Positions 35,441-44,052 of a DNA stretch of 64,000 nt are shown here, piece by piece. Positions within the stretch are counted from its first letter, which is position 1; each line of letters opens with the position of its first letter. The notes below the pieces were generated by a model. The model was not told where the DNA came from. It saw nothing but the letters and a program-made list of their open reading frames with translations, and made no database searches. Made by a program: the position numbers and the translations under genes. The stretch comes from RPQJ01 sp963778185 (lineage in GTDB: Bacteria; Pseudomonadota; Gammaproteobacteria; Steroidobacterales; Steroidobacteraceae): positions 558,001 to 622,000 of the forward strand of contig CAVZTF010000004.1 of NCBI GenBank assembly GCA_963778185.1, read 5' to 3'.

Positions 35441-37271
35441 ATGACGCCCTACAAAGCCCCCCTGCGCGACATGCGCTTCCAGATGAACGAGGTATTCGAC
35501 TACCCCGCTCACTATGCAGGTCTTGCCAACGGCGCGGATGCGACCCCGGAGATCGGTGGACGCCATTCTCGAAGGCGCGGCCACGTTCTGCGAGGAAATC
35601 CTGGCGCCGCTGAGCCTGCCCGGTGACCGTGAAGGCTGCCATTTCCAAGGACGGGGCCGTGTCCACGCCAGCCGGATTCAAGGAGGCTTACGCCCGGTTC
35701 GTGGCGGACGGCTGGCAGGGGCTGTCGTTCCCGACGGACTACGGCGGCCAGGGCCTGCCGGTCTCGGTGAACGTGTTCAAGTCGGAAATGATGGGGACCG
35801 CGAACTGGTCGTTCAACATGTATCCGGGCCTGAGCATCGGGTGCATCAACACCCTCCTGCAGTACGGCACCGAGGCGCAGAAGGGGCAGTACCTGCCGTC
35901 ACTGGTGAGCGGCGCATGGACCGGCACCATGTGCCTGACCGAGGCGCATTGCGGTACCGACCTCGGGCCAGATCCGGACCCGCGCGGAGCCGCAGCCCGA
36001 CGGCAGCCTACCGGGTCACCGGAACGAAGGTCTTCATTTCGTCCGGCGAGCACGACCTCACCGAGAACATCATCCACATCGTCCTCGCCCGCCTGCCGGG
36101 TGCGCCGGCGGGCACGCGCGGCATCTCGCTGTTCATCGTGCCGAAGGTGATCGTCAACGCCGACGGGTCGCTCGGCGAGCGAAACGCCGTCAACTGCGGC
36201 TCCATCGAGCACAAGATGGGCATTCGCGCCTCGGCCACGGCGGTGCTGAACTTCGACGCGGCCACCGGCCAGCCTGATCGGCGAGCCGAACAAGGGGCTC
36301 GAAGCGATGTTCACCTTCATGAACACGGCCCGCATCGGCACCGCGATACAAGGTATCGCGCATGCCGAGGCGTCGTTTCAGTGCGCGTTGCCCTATGCGC
36401 TGGAACGCCGCTCCATGCGCGCACTGTCCGGCAAGAAGGAACCCGAGCAGGTGGCCGACGCGCTGATCTGGCATCCCGACGTGCGCCGGATGCTGCTGAC
36501 GCAAAGGGCCATCGCCGAAGGCGGCCGCGCCATGATCTACAGCGCCTCACAGCTGGCCGACAAGCTGTTCAACGCGAGCACGGCCGGCGACACCGCCAGG
36601 TACGAAGAGATCGACGGCACGCTCGGCTTCTACACGCCGATCCTCAAGGGCTTCCTGACCGAAATGGGCGTCGAAGCGGCCAATCTCGGCATGCAGGTGC
36701 TCGGTGGCCATGGCTACATCTACGAGAACGGCGTGGAGCAGATCGCGCGCGACGCGCGCATTGCGACACTGTACGAAGGCACCACCGGCATCCAGGCGCT
36801 GGACCTGCTGGGGCGCAAGGTACTGCTTGCCACCAGGGGCCAATGCGTGCGCGACTTCACGGCGACGATGTGGCGCTTCTCGAGGCGGCACCTGCATGGC
36901 GGGCGGGCCGCATCGGCACGATGGCCCGGACGCTGGCCCGGCGGGCGATTCAATGGAACCTCCTGACGATGCGAATCATGCTGCGCGCACGCCACGACCG
37001 TGAGGTCGTGGGCGCCGCCAGCTTCGACTACCTGATGTATTCAGGCTACGTGATGATGGCCTATTTCTGGGCGCTGCAGGCGGCCAGGGCGGCCGAGCTT
37101 GCTGCGCATGGCCAGGGCAAGGAGTCGCAGGACTTCTATCGTGCAAAGATCCAGACCGCGGAGTTCTACTTCGCGCGACTCCTGCCGCGCGCCGACGCCC
37201 ACCGGTCGGGGGCGCTGGCACCCACAAGCTCGGTCATGCAGGTCGCCAACGATCAATTTGCCTTCAAGTAG
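35441..37271 (+). pseudogene. Frameshifted acyl-CoA dehydrogenase (DmdC-like)
   Basis: A full-length relative of the intact enzyme at 22375-24171, from MTPYKAPLRDMRF to QVANDQFAFK, but split over all three frames. Single-base gains explain five breaks: a G near 35555, and a C near 35646, 35968, 36008 and 36273. A sixth lesion lies between about 36830 and 36900, where the C-terminal domain changes frame and appears shortened. The catalytic YEGTTGIQALDLLGRK block is intact in sequence. With this many lesions no functional protein is expected. Base-calling error is an alternative, but flanking genes are unbroken. Confidence 0.85.
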
Positions 37272-37314
37272 CCACGAGAGCGCATGCCCGCGCCACCGAA
37301 CTAATTCGCGGCGC

Positions 37315-38037
37315 CTAGCCAGGCAGCAGCCACACGCCGAGCGGGAACAGCACGGCCGTCACCAGCCCGCCGAGGCCCATCGCGAGCCCGGAAAACGCGC
37401 CCGCTTCATCACTTTCCTGGAAGGCGCGCGCGGTGCCGATGCCGTGTGCGGCCGTGCCTAGCGCGAAGCCACGGACGCTCTGGTCGGTGATCCGCAGGGC
37501 GTCGAGCACGTACTTTCCGCCGACCGCGCCGATGATCCCTGTGCAGACAACCAGCACGGCGGTGAGCGAGGGCAAGCCTCCCAGGCGCTCCACGAGGCCC
37601 ATGGCGATCGGCGTCGTCACCGACTTCGGCGCAATCGACAGCAGGGTGACGTCGCTCGCGCCCAGGGCCCAGGCAATGCCCACGGCGGACACGAGCGCCG
37701 TCACGGCGCCCGCCAGCAGCGCTCCGCAAACAGGCCAGGCGGTGCGTTTCAGCTTGCCGAGCTGAGCATGGAGCGGTACGGCCAGGGCCACGGTCGCCGG
37801 GCCGAGCAGAAAGTGCACGAACTGCGCGCCGCCGAAATAGGTCTCGTACGGCGTCCCGGTCAGCCGCAGCAGCGTCACGAGCACCGCAATCGAGATCGCC
37901 ACCGGATTCAGCAGCGGATGAAACCCCGCGCGACGGTAGATCCAGTACGCCGCCTGGTAGACCACCAGCGTGAGCGTGAGGAAGAGCAGGGGCGTGGCCG
38001 AGAGATACACCCACAGTCCGGCGAGTGGCGGAGTCAT
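37315..38037 (-). CDS. lrgB: LrgB/CidB family membrane protein
   Basis: 240 residues with about seven hydrophobic helices. LLGPATVALAVPLH, SVTTPIAMGL and GTAAHGIGTARAF are the family signatures. LrgB and CidB act with LrgA/CidA in controlling murein hydrolase activity and export of metabolites such as pyruvate or glycolate, by homology. The ATG at 38037 overlaps the lrgA stop by 4 bases. A LytS/LytR-type regulator is not adjacent. Confidence 0.92.
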   Translation of the reverse strand: MTPPLAGLWVYLSATPLLFLTLTLVVYQAAYWIYRRAGFHPLLNPVAISIAVLVTLLRLTGTPYETYFGGAQFVHFLLGPATVALAVPLHAQLGKLKRTAWPVCGALLAGAVTALVSAVGIAWALGASDVTLLSIAPKSVTTPIAMGLVERLGGLPSLTAVLVVCTGIIGAVGGKYVLDALRITDQSVRGFALGTAAHGIGTARAFQESDEAGAFSGLAMGLGGLVTAVLFPLGVWLLPG

Positions 38038-38390
38038 GGCCGCTGGTCCTTCACGCGACGTGCGAGCAGTGCGCGCATGACGATCGCCGTCACGGCCACG
38101 GTCAGCAGCGTGCTCGACACCAGCGAGACCGAGATTGGCAACCACTCGTTCGTGAGCCGGTGCAGGTGCGCCATCACACCCACCCCGGCCGGCACGAACA
38201 GCAGCGACAGGTGGCGAAGCAGACCGTTCGCCGTGTCGCGGAGGTCCTCGGAGACGGTCCCGCGCAGGATGAGCGAGGCGAACAGCAGGGCCATGCCGAC
38301 GACCGGGCCCGGGATCGGGAGCCCGAGAGCGACGACGGCGATTTCGCCCACCAGTTGATAGACGAGCAGGACGGTCAGGGCGGCGAGCAT
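38034..38390 (-). CDS. lrgA: LrgA/CidA family holin-like protein
   Basis: 118 residues with four membrane helices. LPIPGPVVGMALLFASL and LSLLFVPAGVGVMAH are the CidA/LrgA signatures. It forms a holin-like partner of LrgB. The ATG at 38390 is preceded by GGGAGAG on the coding strand. The gene is divergent from the DMT transporter, whose likely start is only about 50 bases away, so the two promoters overlap. Confidence 0.92.
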   Translation of the reverse strand: MLAALTVLLVYQLVGEIAVVALGLPIPGPVVGMALLFASLILRGTVSEDLRDTANGLLRHLSLLFVPAGVGVMAHLHRLTNEWLPISVSLVSSTLLTVAVTAIVMRALLARRVKDQRP

Positions 38391-38438
38391 CGATCTCTCC
38401 CGGGCGTGGCTGGCCTGCTGATTGTAGGATGCGTGGTC

Positions 38439-39314
38439 GTGCACCGGCTCAAGACCTGGCAACTGTTCGCGGCCTGCGTGCTCATCTGGGGCACGACCTG
38501 GTACGCCATCACGTTCCAGATCGGGCACACGGCGCCTGAGGTCGGTGTGGCCCTGCGCTTCGCGCTCGCCGGTTCGGTGGTGCTTGCATGGTGCGTTGTC
38601 CGTGGCATGAAGCTGCGCTTCGCGCTGCGCGAGCACGCACTGCTGGCGCTGCAGGGCACCTTCCTGTACGGCGTGTCGTACGTCTGCGTGTATCACGCGG
38701 AGCGGCACGTGGTGTCGGGAATCGTGGCGGTGGGTTATTCGGGCTCGCCGCTGGTCACCGGGCTCGGTGCCCATGCACTGTTCGGACAGCGTGTGACCGG
38801 CCGATTCGTCTCGGGTGGCCTGCTCGGGCTTGCGGGCGTGGCGCTGATGTTCTGGACCGAGTTCGGCAAGGCGGCCGGCAGCCATGACGCCGCGCTCGGT
38901 GCGCTGTTCACCGTCGCCGCGGTGCTGCTCTCTGCGATCGGCAGCCTGGCCGCCAGTCGCAACCGCTCGCACGGGCTGCCTTTCTGGCCGTCATTGGGCT
39001 TCGGCATGCTCTACGGCGCGGCCGTAAGCGCGCTCGTGGCGCTGCTGCAGGGCCAGGGCTTCGCGGTGCCGGCGGTCGCCTCGTGGTGGCTGTCGCTGTT
39101 CTACCTGGCGCTGGCCGGATCGGTGTTGACGTTCGCCTGCTTCCTGACGCTGCAGGAGCGCATCGGGCCGGGTCCTACCGGCTCGGTCGGCGTCATGGTC
39201 CCGCTGCTGGCGTTGCTGGTATCGGTCGTCTTCGAGAGCTTTCACCCGGACGCACTTACGCTCACGGGTGCGGCCCTCGCCGTGGCCGGCAATGTCCTGA
39301 TGCTGCGACGTTGA
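38439..39314 (+). CDS. EamA/DMT-superfamily transporter
   Basis: About 291 residues and ten membrane helices in two EamA repeats. LKTWQLFAACVLIWGTTWYAI opens the first, with the usual W-G-x-x-W motif; the second half ends in FESFHPDALTLTGAALAVAG. These export metabolites such as amino acids or drugs, or import nucleotide sugars; substrate is unknown. The GTG at 38439 was preferred, with TAGGA at 38425-38429; GTGs at 38433 and 38406 are alternatives. Confidence 0.85.
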   Translation: MHRLKTWQLFAACVLIWGTTWYAITFQIGHTAPEVGVALRFALAGSVVLAWCVVRGMKLRFALREHALLALQGTFLYGVSYVCVYHAERHVVSGIVAVGYSGSPLVTGLGAHALFGQRVTGRFVSGGLLGLAGVALMFWTEFGKAAGSHDAALGALFTVAAVLLSAIGSLAASRNRSHGLPFWPSLGFGMLYGAAVSALVALLQGQGFAVPAVASWWLSLFYLALAGSVLTFACFLTLQERIGPGPTGSVGVMVPLLALLVSVVFESFHPDALTLTGAALAVAGNVLMLRR

Positions 39315-39490
39315 CGTGCCGGCGAAACCGCGGTCCTGGAGGTGCGGGCCGGAGGTTCTGGCACGGATTCGAGCATCATCCTCGCACGGCAGACGGTTCG
39401 CATTCCGGAAAGCCGCATTGAGAGGGCGGCCCGAGCCGACCTAAATGGCAGGTGTCGGCGGGAGTGCCGATCGTGACTGAGGGGTCGAAA

Positions 39491-40225
39491 ATGAGATCGC
39501 CCGGACGAGTGGCCTGCAGCCTGCTGGCTGGCATTGCAGCGGTACTTCTGGTCCCGGCAAGCGCTCGCGCGCAGGACCCGGGCCCGGCTGCTCCCGCTCC
39601 CACGGCCGCGTCAGGGGACTGGCGTGGCCTCTACATCGGCGGCGGCGGCAGTTACTCGAACGTCAGTGTAAGAGTCGACGGGGACGGTTGCGATTACGAC
39701 TGCTACTGGGGCGACTACGACAACTATGACGAGGGGGACGGTGCCTTCGGCTATTCGGTGCACGCCGGCCTGCGTGTCCACCGGTATGCCGCGCTCGAGG
39801 TGAGCTATCTCGAGCCCGGCACCATTCGCTGGGACAAGGACCTGGTCTACATGCCCGAGTTCAACGACTACTACAACAACCGCGTGGATTTCGAGGCGAA
39901 GGTGACCGAAGTGTCCGTCCTTGGAATCGTCCCGTTCGACGACTGGTTCGAGATCTACCTCAGGATCGGCGCGGGGTTCTGGGACGGCCAGAGTACGCAG
40001 CGCCTCGACGAGTCGTTCGGAGACGCGGTCATTACCCGTGAATTCGAGGACGACGGCACGAGCCTGCTGCTCGGCGTGGGCGCCGGATTCACCGTCGCCA
40101 GGGCCTGGCACTTCCGGCTCGATCTGCAGACCGTGGGGATCGACGAGGACATGCTGGACGCCCGGGAAGACACGAGCATCGATTCGATCCTGCTCGAAGT
40201 TCAATACCGCTTCGGCGCGTATTAA
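39491..40225 (+). CDS. Outer-membrane beta-barrel protein
   Basis: 244 residues. A signal peptide (about 1-30, ending ASARA-QD) precedes a Pro/Ala linker and an OmpW/OmpA-N-like barrel: GLYIGGGGSYS begins the first strand, strands alternate to the end, and the C-terminus VQYRFGAY carries an aromatic near the end, as expected for BAM targeting. An insert rich in Asp and Tyr near residues 62-80 may be a surface loop. The ATG at 39491 has GAGGGG about 9 bases upstream. Followed by a DUF4382 lipoprotein, perhaps co-transcribed. Confidence 0.8.
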   Translation: MRSPGRVACSLLAGIAAVLLVPASARAQDPGPAAPAPTAASGDWRGLYIGGGGSYSNVSVRVDGDGCDYDCYWGDYDNYDEGDGAFGYSVHAGLRVHRYAALEVSYLEPGTIRWDKDLVYMPEFNDYYNNRVDFEAKVTEVSVLGIVPFDDWFEIYLRIGAGFWDGQSTQRLDESFGDAVITREFEDDGTSLLLGVGAGFTVARAWHFRLDLQTVGIDEDMLDAREDTSIDSILLEVQYRFGAY

Positions 40226-40260
40226 GATCCTGTCGCAGTCATTGCGGAGGTGGGACACCC

Positions 40261-41124
40261 GTGCAGCACAGGACAAGGCGAATTGGCGCAAGTGGGGCGG
40301 CGGCAGCGCTCGGCCTGGTGCTCGCCGGCTGCGAGGCGAACTTGACTGCCGATCTCGCCACGGACCCACCGGCCGACCCCGACATCAGCGGAGTGCAGGT
40401 CAACCTGCTGGGCCTTGAGTTTCGCCGGGACAGTGGCACGACGCGGACGCTCGAGTTCCGCAACGGCGAACTCGTCGACCTGCTCGATCTGCAGGACGGG
40501 GATCCCCTGCGGCTGTTCACGGACGAGGAACTTCCCGCGGGCCGGTATACCGGCGTGCGACTGCTCTTCGACGGCGACGAGGACCAGAACGCCGTGACGA
40601 CCGGCGACGGCGGGTTTCCGTTGCTGCTCGCGGACGGCGACTTTGCCGCCGTCGATTTCAAGGTCGTGGACGACGAGACGAGCCGCGAAAAGCTCACCCT
40701 ATTGCTGGACCTCCGCCAGTCGTTGAGCTTCGAGGAGACGGCGGACGAATACACGTTGACCCCGCGGTTGCGAGCGGTCCGCACGGACGAGGCGGCGCGG
40801 ATCGAGGGCGAGGTCGCGGCCACCTGTCCCGTGGGGACGTCGCTGGCGACGGGCGGGGCCGTCTACCTGTTCCCTGGCAGGGACGTGGAGCCGGACGACC
40901 TCGATGGCACCGGGGCCCAGCCGCTGGCCACGACCAGTGTCGTCACCGCGGGCGTGGCCGGGTTCCGCTATGCGTTGCGGTTCCTGCCTGGCGGCAACTA
41001 CACGCTCGCGCTGACCTGCAGGGGCAACGAGGAGGTGCTGGTGGATAACGACGACCTCGGCTTCCGCAGCGGCGAGAACGTCCAGATCGACTCAGGCGAG
41101 GTGCTGCAGCATCCCCTCGACTGA
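40261..41124 (+). CDS. DUF4382-like lipoprotein
   Basis: 287 residues. A lipobox LVLAGC (Cys near residue 24) predicts a lipoprotein. The N-terminal half (about 40-180) matches the DUF4382 pattern: VQVNLLGLEFR, a VDLLDLQDG segment, PAGRYTGVRLLFDG and a late LLLDLRQSL; the second half (about 190-285) looks like a carboxypeptidase-regulatory/Ig-like domain with GGNYTLALTC. The GTG start has GGAGG 10 bases upstream. Function unknown; surface or periplasmic binding is inferred. Confidence 0.75.
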   Translation: MQHRTRRIGASGAAAALGLVLAGCEANLTADLATDPPADPDISGVQVNLLGLEFRRDSGTTRTLEFRNGELVDLLDLQDGDPLRLFTDEELPAGRYTGVRLLFDGDEDQNAVTTGDGGFPLLLADGDFAAVDFKVVDDETSREKLTLLLDLRQSLSFEETADEYTLTPRLRAVRTDEAARIEGEVAATCPVGTSLATGGAVYLFPGRDVEPDDLDGTGAQPLATTSVVTAGVAGFRYALRFLPGGNYTLALTCRGNEEVLVDNDDLGFRSGENVQIDSGEVLQHPLD

Positions 41125-41225
41125 GGTTCCTGCCGGGACGTGTCAACCTGGTTTCGCCGGTCGCGTTGTCTGCAGTAAGAGCCGGATGGCGCGGACGAGC
41201 GTGCCTGGCAGACGAGGAGCCGCAA

Positions 41226-41642
41226 ATGAAGAAACTCTTGGCAGTCCTGGCCGCGGGATCCCTCTTGATACCCACCTTCGCCTCCGCCGACGGCGGTGGC
41301 CACGGCCGGCACGGGAAGCGTGGGGGGGCGCACGGCTACTCCTCCGGATACTACGGAGGGCACGGTCAATACGGACGTTACTACCCCTACCAGTCCTACG
41401 GCCGCTACTACGGCCACCATGACGACGACGATTCCGACGAAGCCCTGTGGGCGGTCGGCGGGCTGGTACTCGGTACCATCATAGGGTCGGCGGCGACCAG
41501 GAACGCGGCCGCCGCGTCGCAGGTGTCGGCGCCGCTGCCGCCTCCGCAGAAGCGCAAAGTGGTCACCTGCTACGACGAAGTGGCGTACGACGAGAAAGGG
41601 GACCCGTACGTTGCCCGCCAGTGCTCCGAGACCTGGCGCTAG
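41226..41642 (+). CDS. Small secreted Gly/Tyr/His-rich protein with glycine-zipper segment
   Basis: 138 residues. A signal peptide (about 1-21, FASA-DGG) is followed by a Gly/His/Tyr-rich region and then a poly-Asp patch (HHDDDDSD) and a hydrophobic AVGGLVLGTIIGSAATR segment like a glycine zipper. The C-terminal 40 residues contain two cysteines (VVTCYDE and RQCSETW). It may be an envelope protein. Its stop codon shares the bases CTAG with the convergent bactofilin stop. Confidence 0.65.
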   Translation: MKKLLAVLAAGSLLIPTFASADGGGHGRHGKRGGAHGYSSGYYGGHGQYGRYYPYQSYGRYYGHHDDDDSDEALWAVGGLVLGTIIGSAATRNAAAASQVSAPLPPPQKRKVVTCYDEVAYDEKGDPYVARQCSETWR

Positions 41643-42235
41643 GGTCCACCCGACACTATCTCGGCGGCCTCGTGGTCGGTCAGTTCCCGCGCAGCCGGCT
41701 CCGCAGCGCCGGGTCCATGGATGTTGACCGTGGGCACCGTCGGCGCGTTGTCCATGTCTATGCGGCCGCACAGGCGTGCGCCCTCGTCGATGGCGACCCG
41801 CGGTGCGAAGACGTCGCCGCGGACGACGGCCCCTGACCGCAAGGCCACGCTTTCGAGGGCATAGAGATTCCCCTCGACCGACCCGTCCACCACGATCCGC
41901 CGTGCGCGGATGTCGCCGATCATGCGGCCCTCGGCGCCGATGGTCAGGCTGCGGGTGTGCAGGATGGAACCTTCGACCTGCCCCTGGACGACGAGGTCCT
42001 CGTCGGCGACCAGGTCGCCCTTGAATCGTATCGTGGCGCCCAGGGTCGAGCCCTTGCTCGACGCCGACGCATGTGACGACGGCGTCGTCGCCGGGCGCGG
42101 CGGCGCGACCTCAGCCACTGGCGCCGGCGGTGGCGCTACCGTGCGCGTTGCGGGGGGGGTTACGACGGCCGCCGGATCGGTCATCACGTGTTCCAGTTCC
42201 AGGTCGGTGCGCTCGACCTTTTCGCGTTTCCACAT
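41639..42235 (-). CDS. Bactofilin (polymer-forming cytoskeletal protein)
   Basis: 198 residues. A long Pro/Ala-rich N-terminal tail (about 1-65) precedes the bactofilin right-handed beta-helix: IRFKGDLVADEDLVVQGQVEGSI, then regular repeats (GAEGRMIGDIRA, VDGSVEGNLYA, GAVVRGDVFAP) ending near residue 165. Bactofilins self-assemble without nucleotide into filaments that organise the envelope or cell shape. It lies 19 bases after a second, shorter bactofilin on the same strand. Confidence 0.9.
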   Translation of the reverse strand: MWKREKVERTDLELEHVMTDPAAVVTPPATRTVAPPPAPVAEVAPPRPATTPSSHASASSKGSTLGATIRFKGDLVADEDLVVQGQVEGSILHTRSLTIGAEGRMIGDIRARRIVVDGSVEGNLYALESVALRSGAVVRGDVFAPRVAIDEGARLCGRIDMDNAPTVPTVNIHGPGAAEPAARELTDHEAAEIVSGGP

Positions 42236-42254
42236 TTCGGCATCCCTCCCGGTG

Positions 42255-42668
42255 TCAGTGGCCGGTTCCCGTGCGGAACGCGTTCGCATCGCCGCCGCGA
42301 GCCGGGCTGGCGCTCGATTCGGAGCGGCCCGGCTCCATCTTGATGCCGCCATTGAATGTCGCGCCCTCGGCAATGTTGACGGACGGCGCCTCGAGGTTAC
42401 CGCGCACGATCGCCTTGGGCCGCACCGAGATCGACACCTGGGCCGTCAGGTCGCCGTCGACCCGCCCTTCGACGATGATCACGTCCGCCTTCACACTGGC
42501 CTTGACGTGTGCTTCCGGGCCGATCGTCACCTTGGGCGCGGGGCCGACGGTGCCTTCAACCTGGCCGAAAATGACCAGGTCCTCCCCGGCGGAGAGCTCG
42601 CCCTTGAAGCGCAGGGTCGGGCCGAGGATCGAGGCGCGGTCGGAAGCGGCGTCGTGCGGAGCAGCCAT
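42255..42668 (-). CDS. Bactofilin, short paralogue
   Basis: 137 residues with the same beta-helix repeats: LRFKGELSAGEDLVIFGQVEG, GPEAHVKASVKAD, VEGRVDGDLTA, KAIVRGNLEAPSV and GATFNGGI. The N-terminal tail is only about 23 residues. The ATG at 42668 has AGGGGA just upstream on the coding strand. With the longer bactofilin it forms a two-gene unit; the two may co-polymerise. The ADP-ribosylglycohydrolase-like gene ends 91 bases upstream on the same strand. Confidence 0.9.
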   Translation of the reverse strand: MAAPHDAASDRASILGPTLRFKGELSAGEDLVIFGQVEGTVGPAPKVTIGPEAHVKASVKADVIIVEGRVDGDLTAQVSISVRPKAIVRGNLEAPSVNIAEGATFNGGIKMEPGRSESSASPARGGDANAFRTGTGH

Positions 42669-42759
42669 TGGAATATCCCCTGTGGTCGCGGCCAAGGACG
42701 AATAAACCTACCGCAGCCGTTCGAGGCGACGTCGGGCGCGCGTCACAAATGCGCTTGCG

Positions 42760-43848
42760 TCACGCCCGTGCTGCCGCCTCCACCAGGCGGAACACCTGAC
42801 CGTCATCCGCCGCTTGTGTTCGCCCCAGGAGCCCGAACCGCCAACGCTCCGGCAGCGCGTCCACACCGTGCAGTGCCCCCACGGCCGCACCCACGATTGC
42901 GGCGACCGTGTCGTTGTCCTCGGTGTCGTTCACGGCGCGGACGATCGCTTCTTCCGGGTCGTGTGCATGCGTCGCCAGGATCCACAACACGCTCGGCACG
43001 GTCTCGAGGAGATACGCGCCCGAGTGCCAGGCGTCGCACGCTTCGCGCGTACTCCAGCCGTGGCGCCCAGCCTCATCGAGGACCCGCTCGAGGTAGTCGG
43101 GGAACGGACCCTCCTGGTCGATAAAGCGGCCGCCGCGGGGCCGGTAGGACTGGTCGGGGCAGACCCGACGGACGGTCGCGACAAAGGCGGCGGTGATCCA
43201 GCCGGGGGCGGGCGGTTCCGACATCCGCAGCAAGTGTGCGATCAGGTCGACGAACGCGACGCACGAGGCGACGGAACACGCGTCACGGTGCGTGACGATG
43301 GATGCCAGGGCCGTGTCCAGCCAGAGGGCGGCGCTGGTGCCCTGCGGGTGCAGCAGCACGAGCGGGGCGATGCGCATCAACGCACCGTTGCCGGCGCTCT
43401 CGGCGCCACAGCGGTACCAGGGGGTGACGCCCTGGGCGTGATTGCGCAGGAATTGCCGCACGGACTGGCCGAGACCGAAGATCCGTCGTGACGCGAATCG
43501 GGCGGAGAGATCCTCCGGATCCAGGCCGCCGCAGTCGAGCAGGCTCTCGAGCGTCCAGAACGCGAGCTGGCTGTCGTCGGAGGGAAGGCCGACGCGACGG
43601 CCGCCGCCGTGGCGGTTGGGCAGGTAGTCGCGGATCTCGCCGTGAGCCTCCGTACGCTGCGCCGCGGTCAGGCCCTCGCTCGTGTTGCCGAGTGCGTCGC
43701 CGATGGCGAGCCCCAGGAGCATGCCGCGAATCCGGTCGGGCGGGGCGGCACCCGTGAGGGGTTGGATCGGTCCCTGCAGCAGGGCCGACCGGGCCGGGAG
43801 GAAGCCTTCCGAAATGACGCGGGCGGCGAGGGAAAGGTTGTTCGACAC
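42760..43848 (-). CDS. ADP-ribosylglycohydrolase family protein
   Basis: 362 residues. DraG/ARH-type motifs are in place: LAIGDALGNTSEGL near residue 48, SDDSQLAFWTLESLL (metal-binding D-D), ESAGNGALMRIAPL and the C-terminal NDTEDNDTVAAIVGAAVGALHG metal site. Members remove ADP-ribose from arginine or other residues of proteins, or act on related substrates. The GTG start at 43848 gives an extra N-terminal stretch of about 40 residues before the domain. No DraT partner is in this window; it is followed by the bactofilin pair and is divergent from the patatin gene. Confidence 0.85.
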   Translation of the reverse strand: MSNNLSLAARVISEGFLPARSALLQGPIQPLTGAAPPDRIRGMLLGLAIGDALGNTSEGLTAAQRTEAHGEIRDYLPNRHGGGRRVGLPSDDSQLAFWTLESLLDCGGLDPEDLSARFASRRIFGLGQSVRQFLRNHAQGVTPWYRCGAESAGNGALMRIAPLVLLHPQGTSAALWLDTALASIVTHRDACSVASCVAFVDLIAHLLRMSEPPAPGWITAAFVATVRRVCPDQSYRPRGGRFIDQEGPFPDYLERVLDEAGRHGWSTREACDAWHSGAYLLETVPSVLWILATHAHDPEEAIVRAVNDTEDNDTVAAIVGAAVGALHGVDALPERWRFGLLGRTQAADDGQVFRLVEAAARA

Positions 43849-44052
43849 GGCCGCGACAGTGTCGCAGATTTGCGGCGCGGGCAGGCTGGGCCCGCTGGGG
43901 GCGAGGCGAATGTGTGCGCGCTCTTGTGTCGGGCAGGTCCTGGTCGCGTCCCGGGGTCGCGGCGCCGGGGAGCCGCCCCGAGGCCGTAAGCCGGCTCAGG
44001 ATTGTGACGTGGTCGAAGGTCTGCGCGCGGCTGGCCTTACACCATCGACAGG

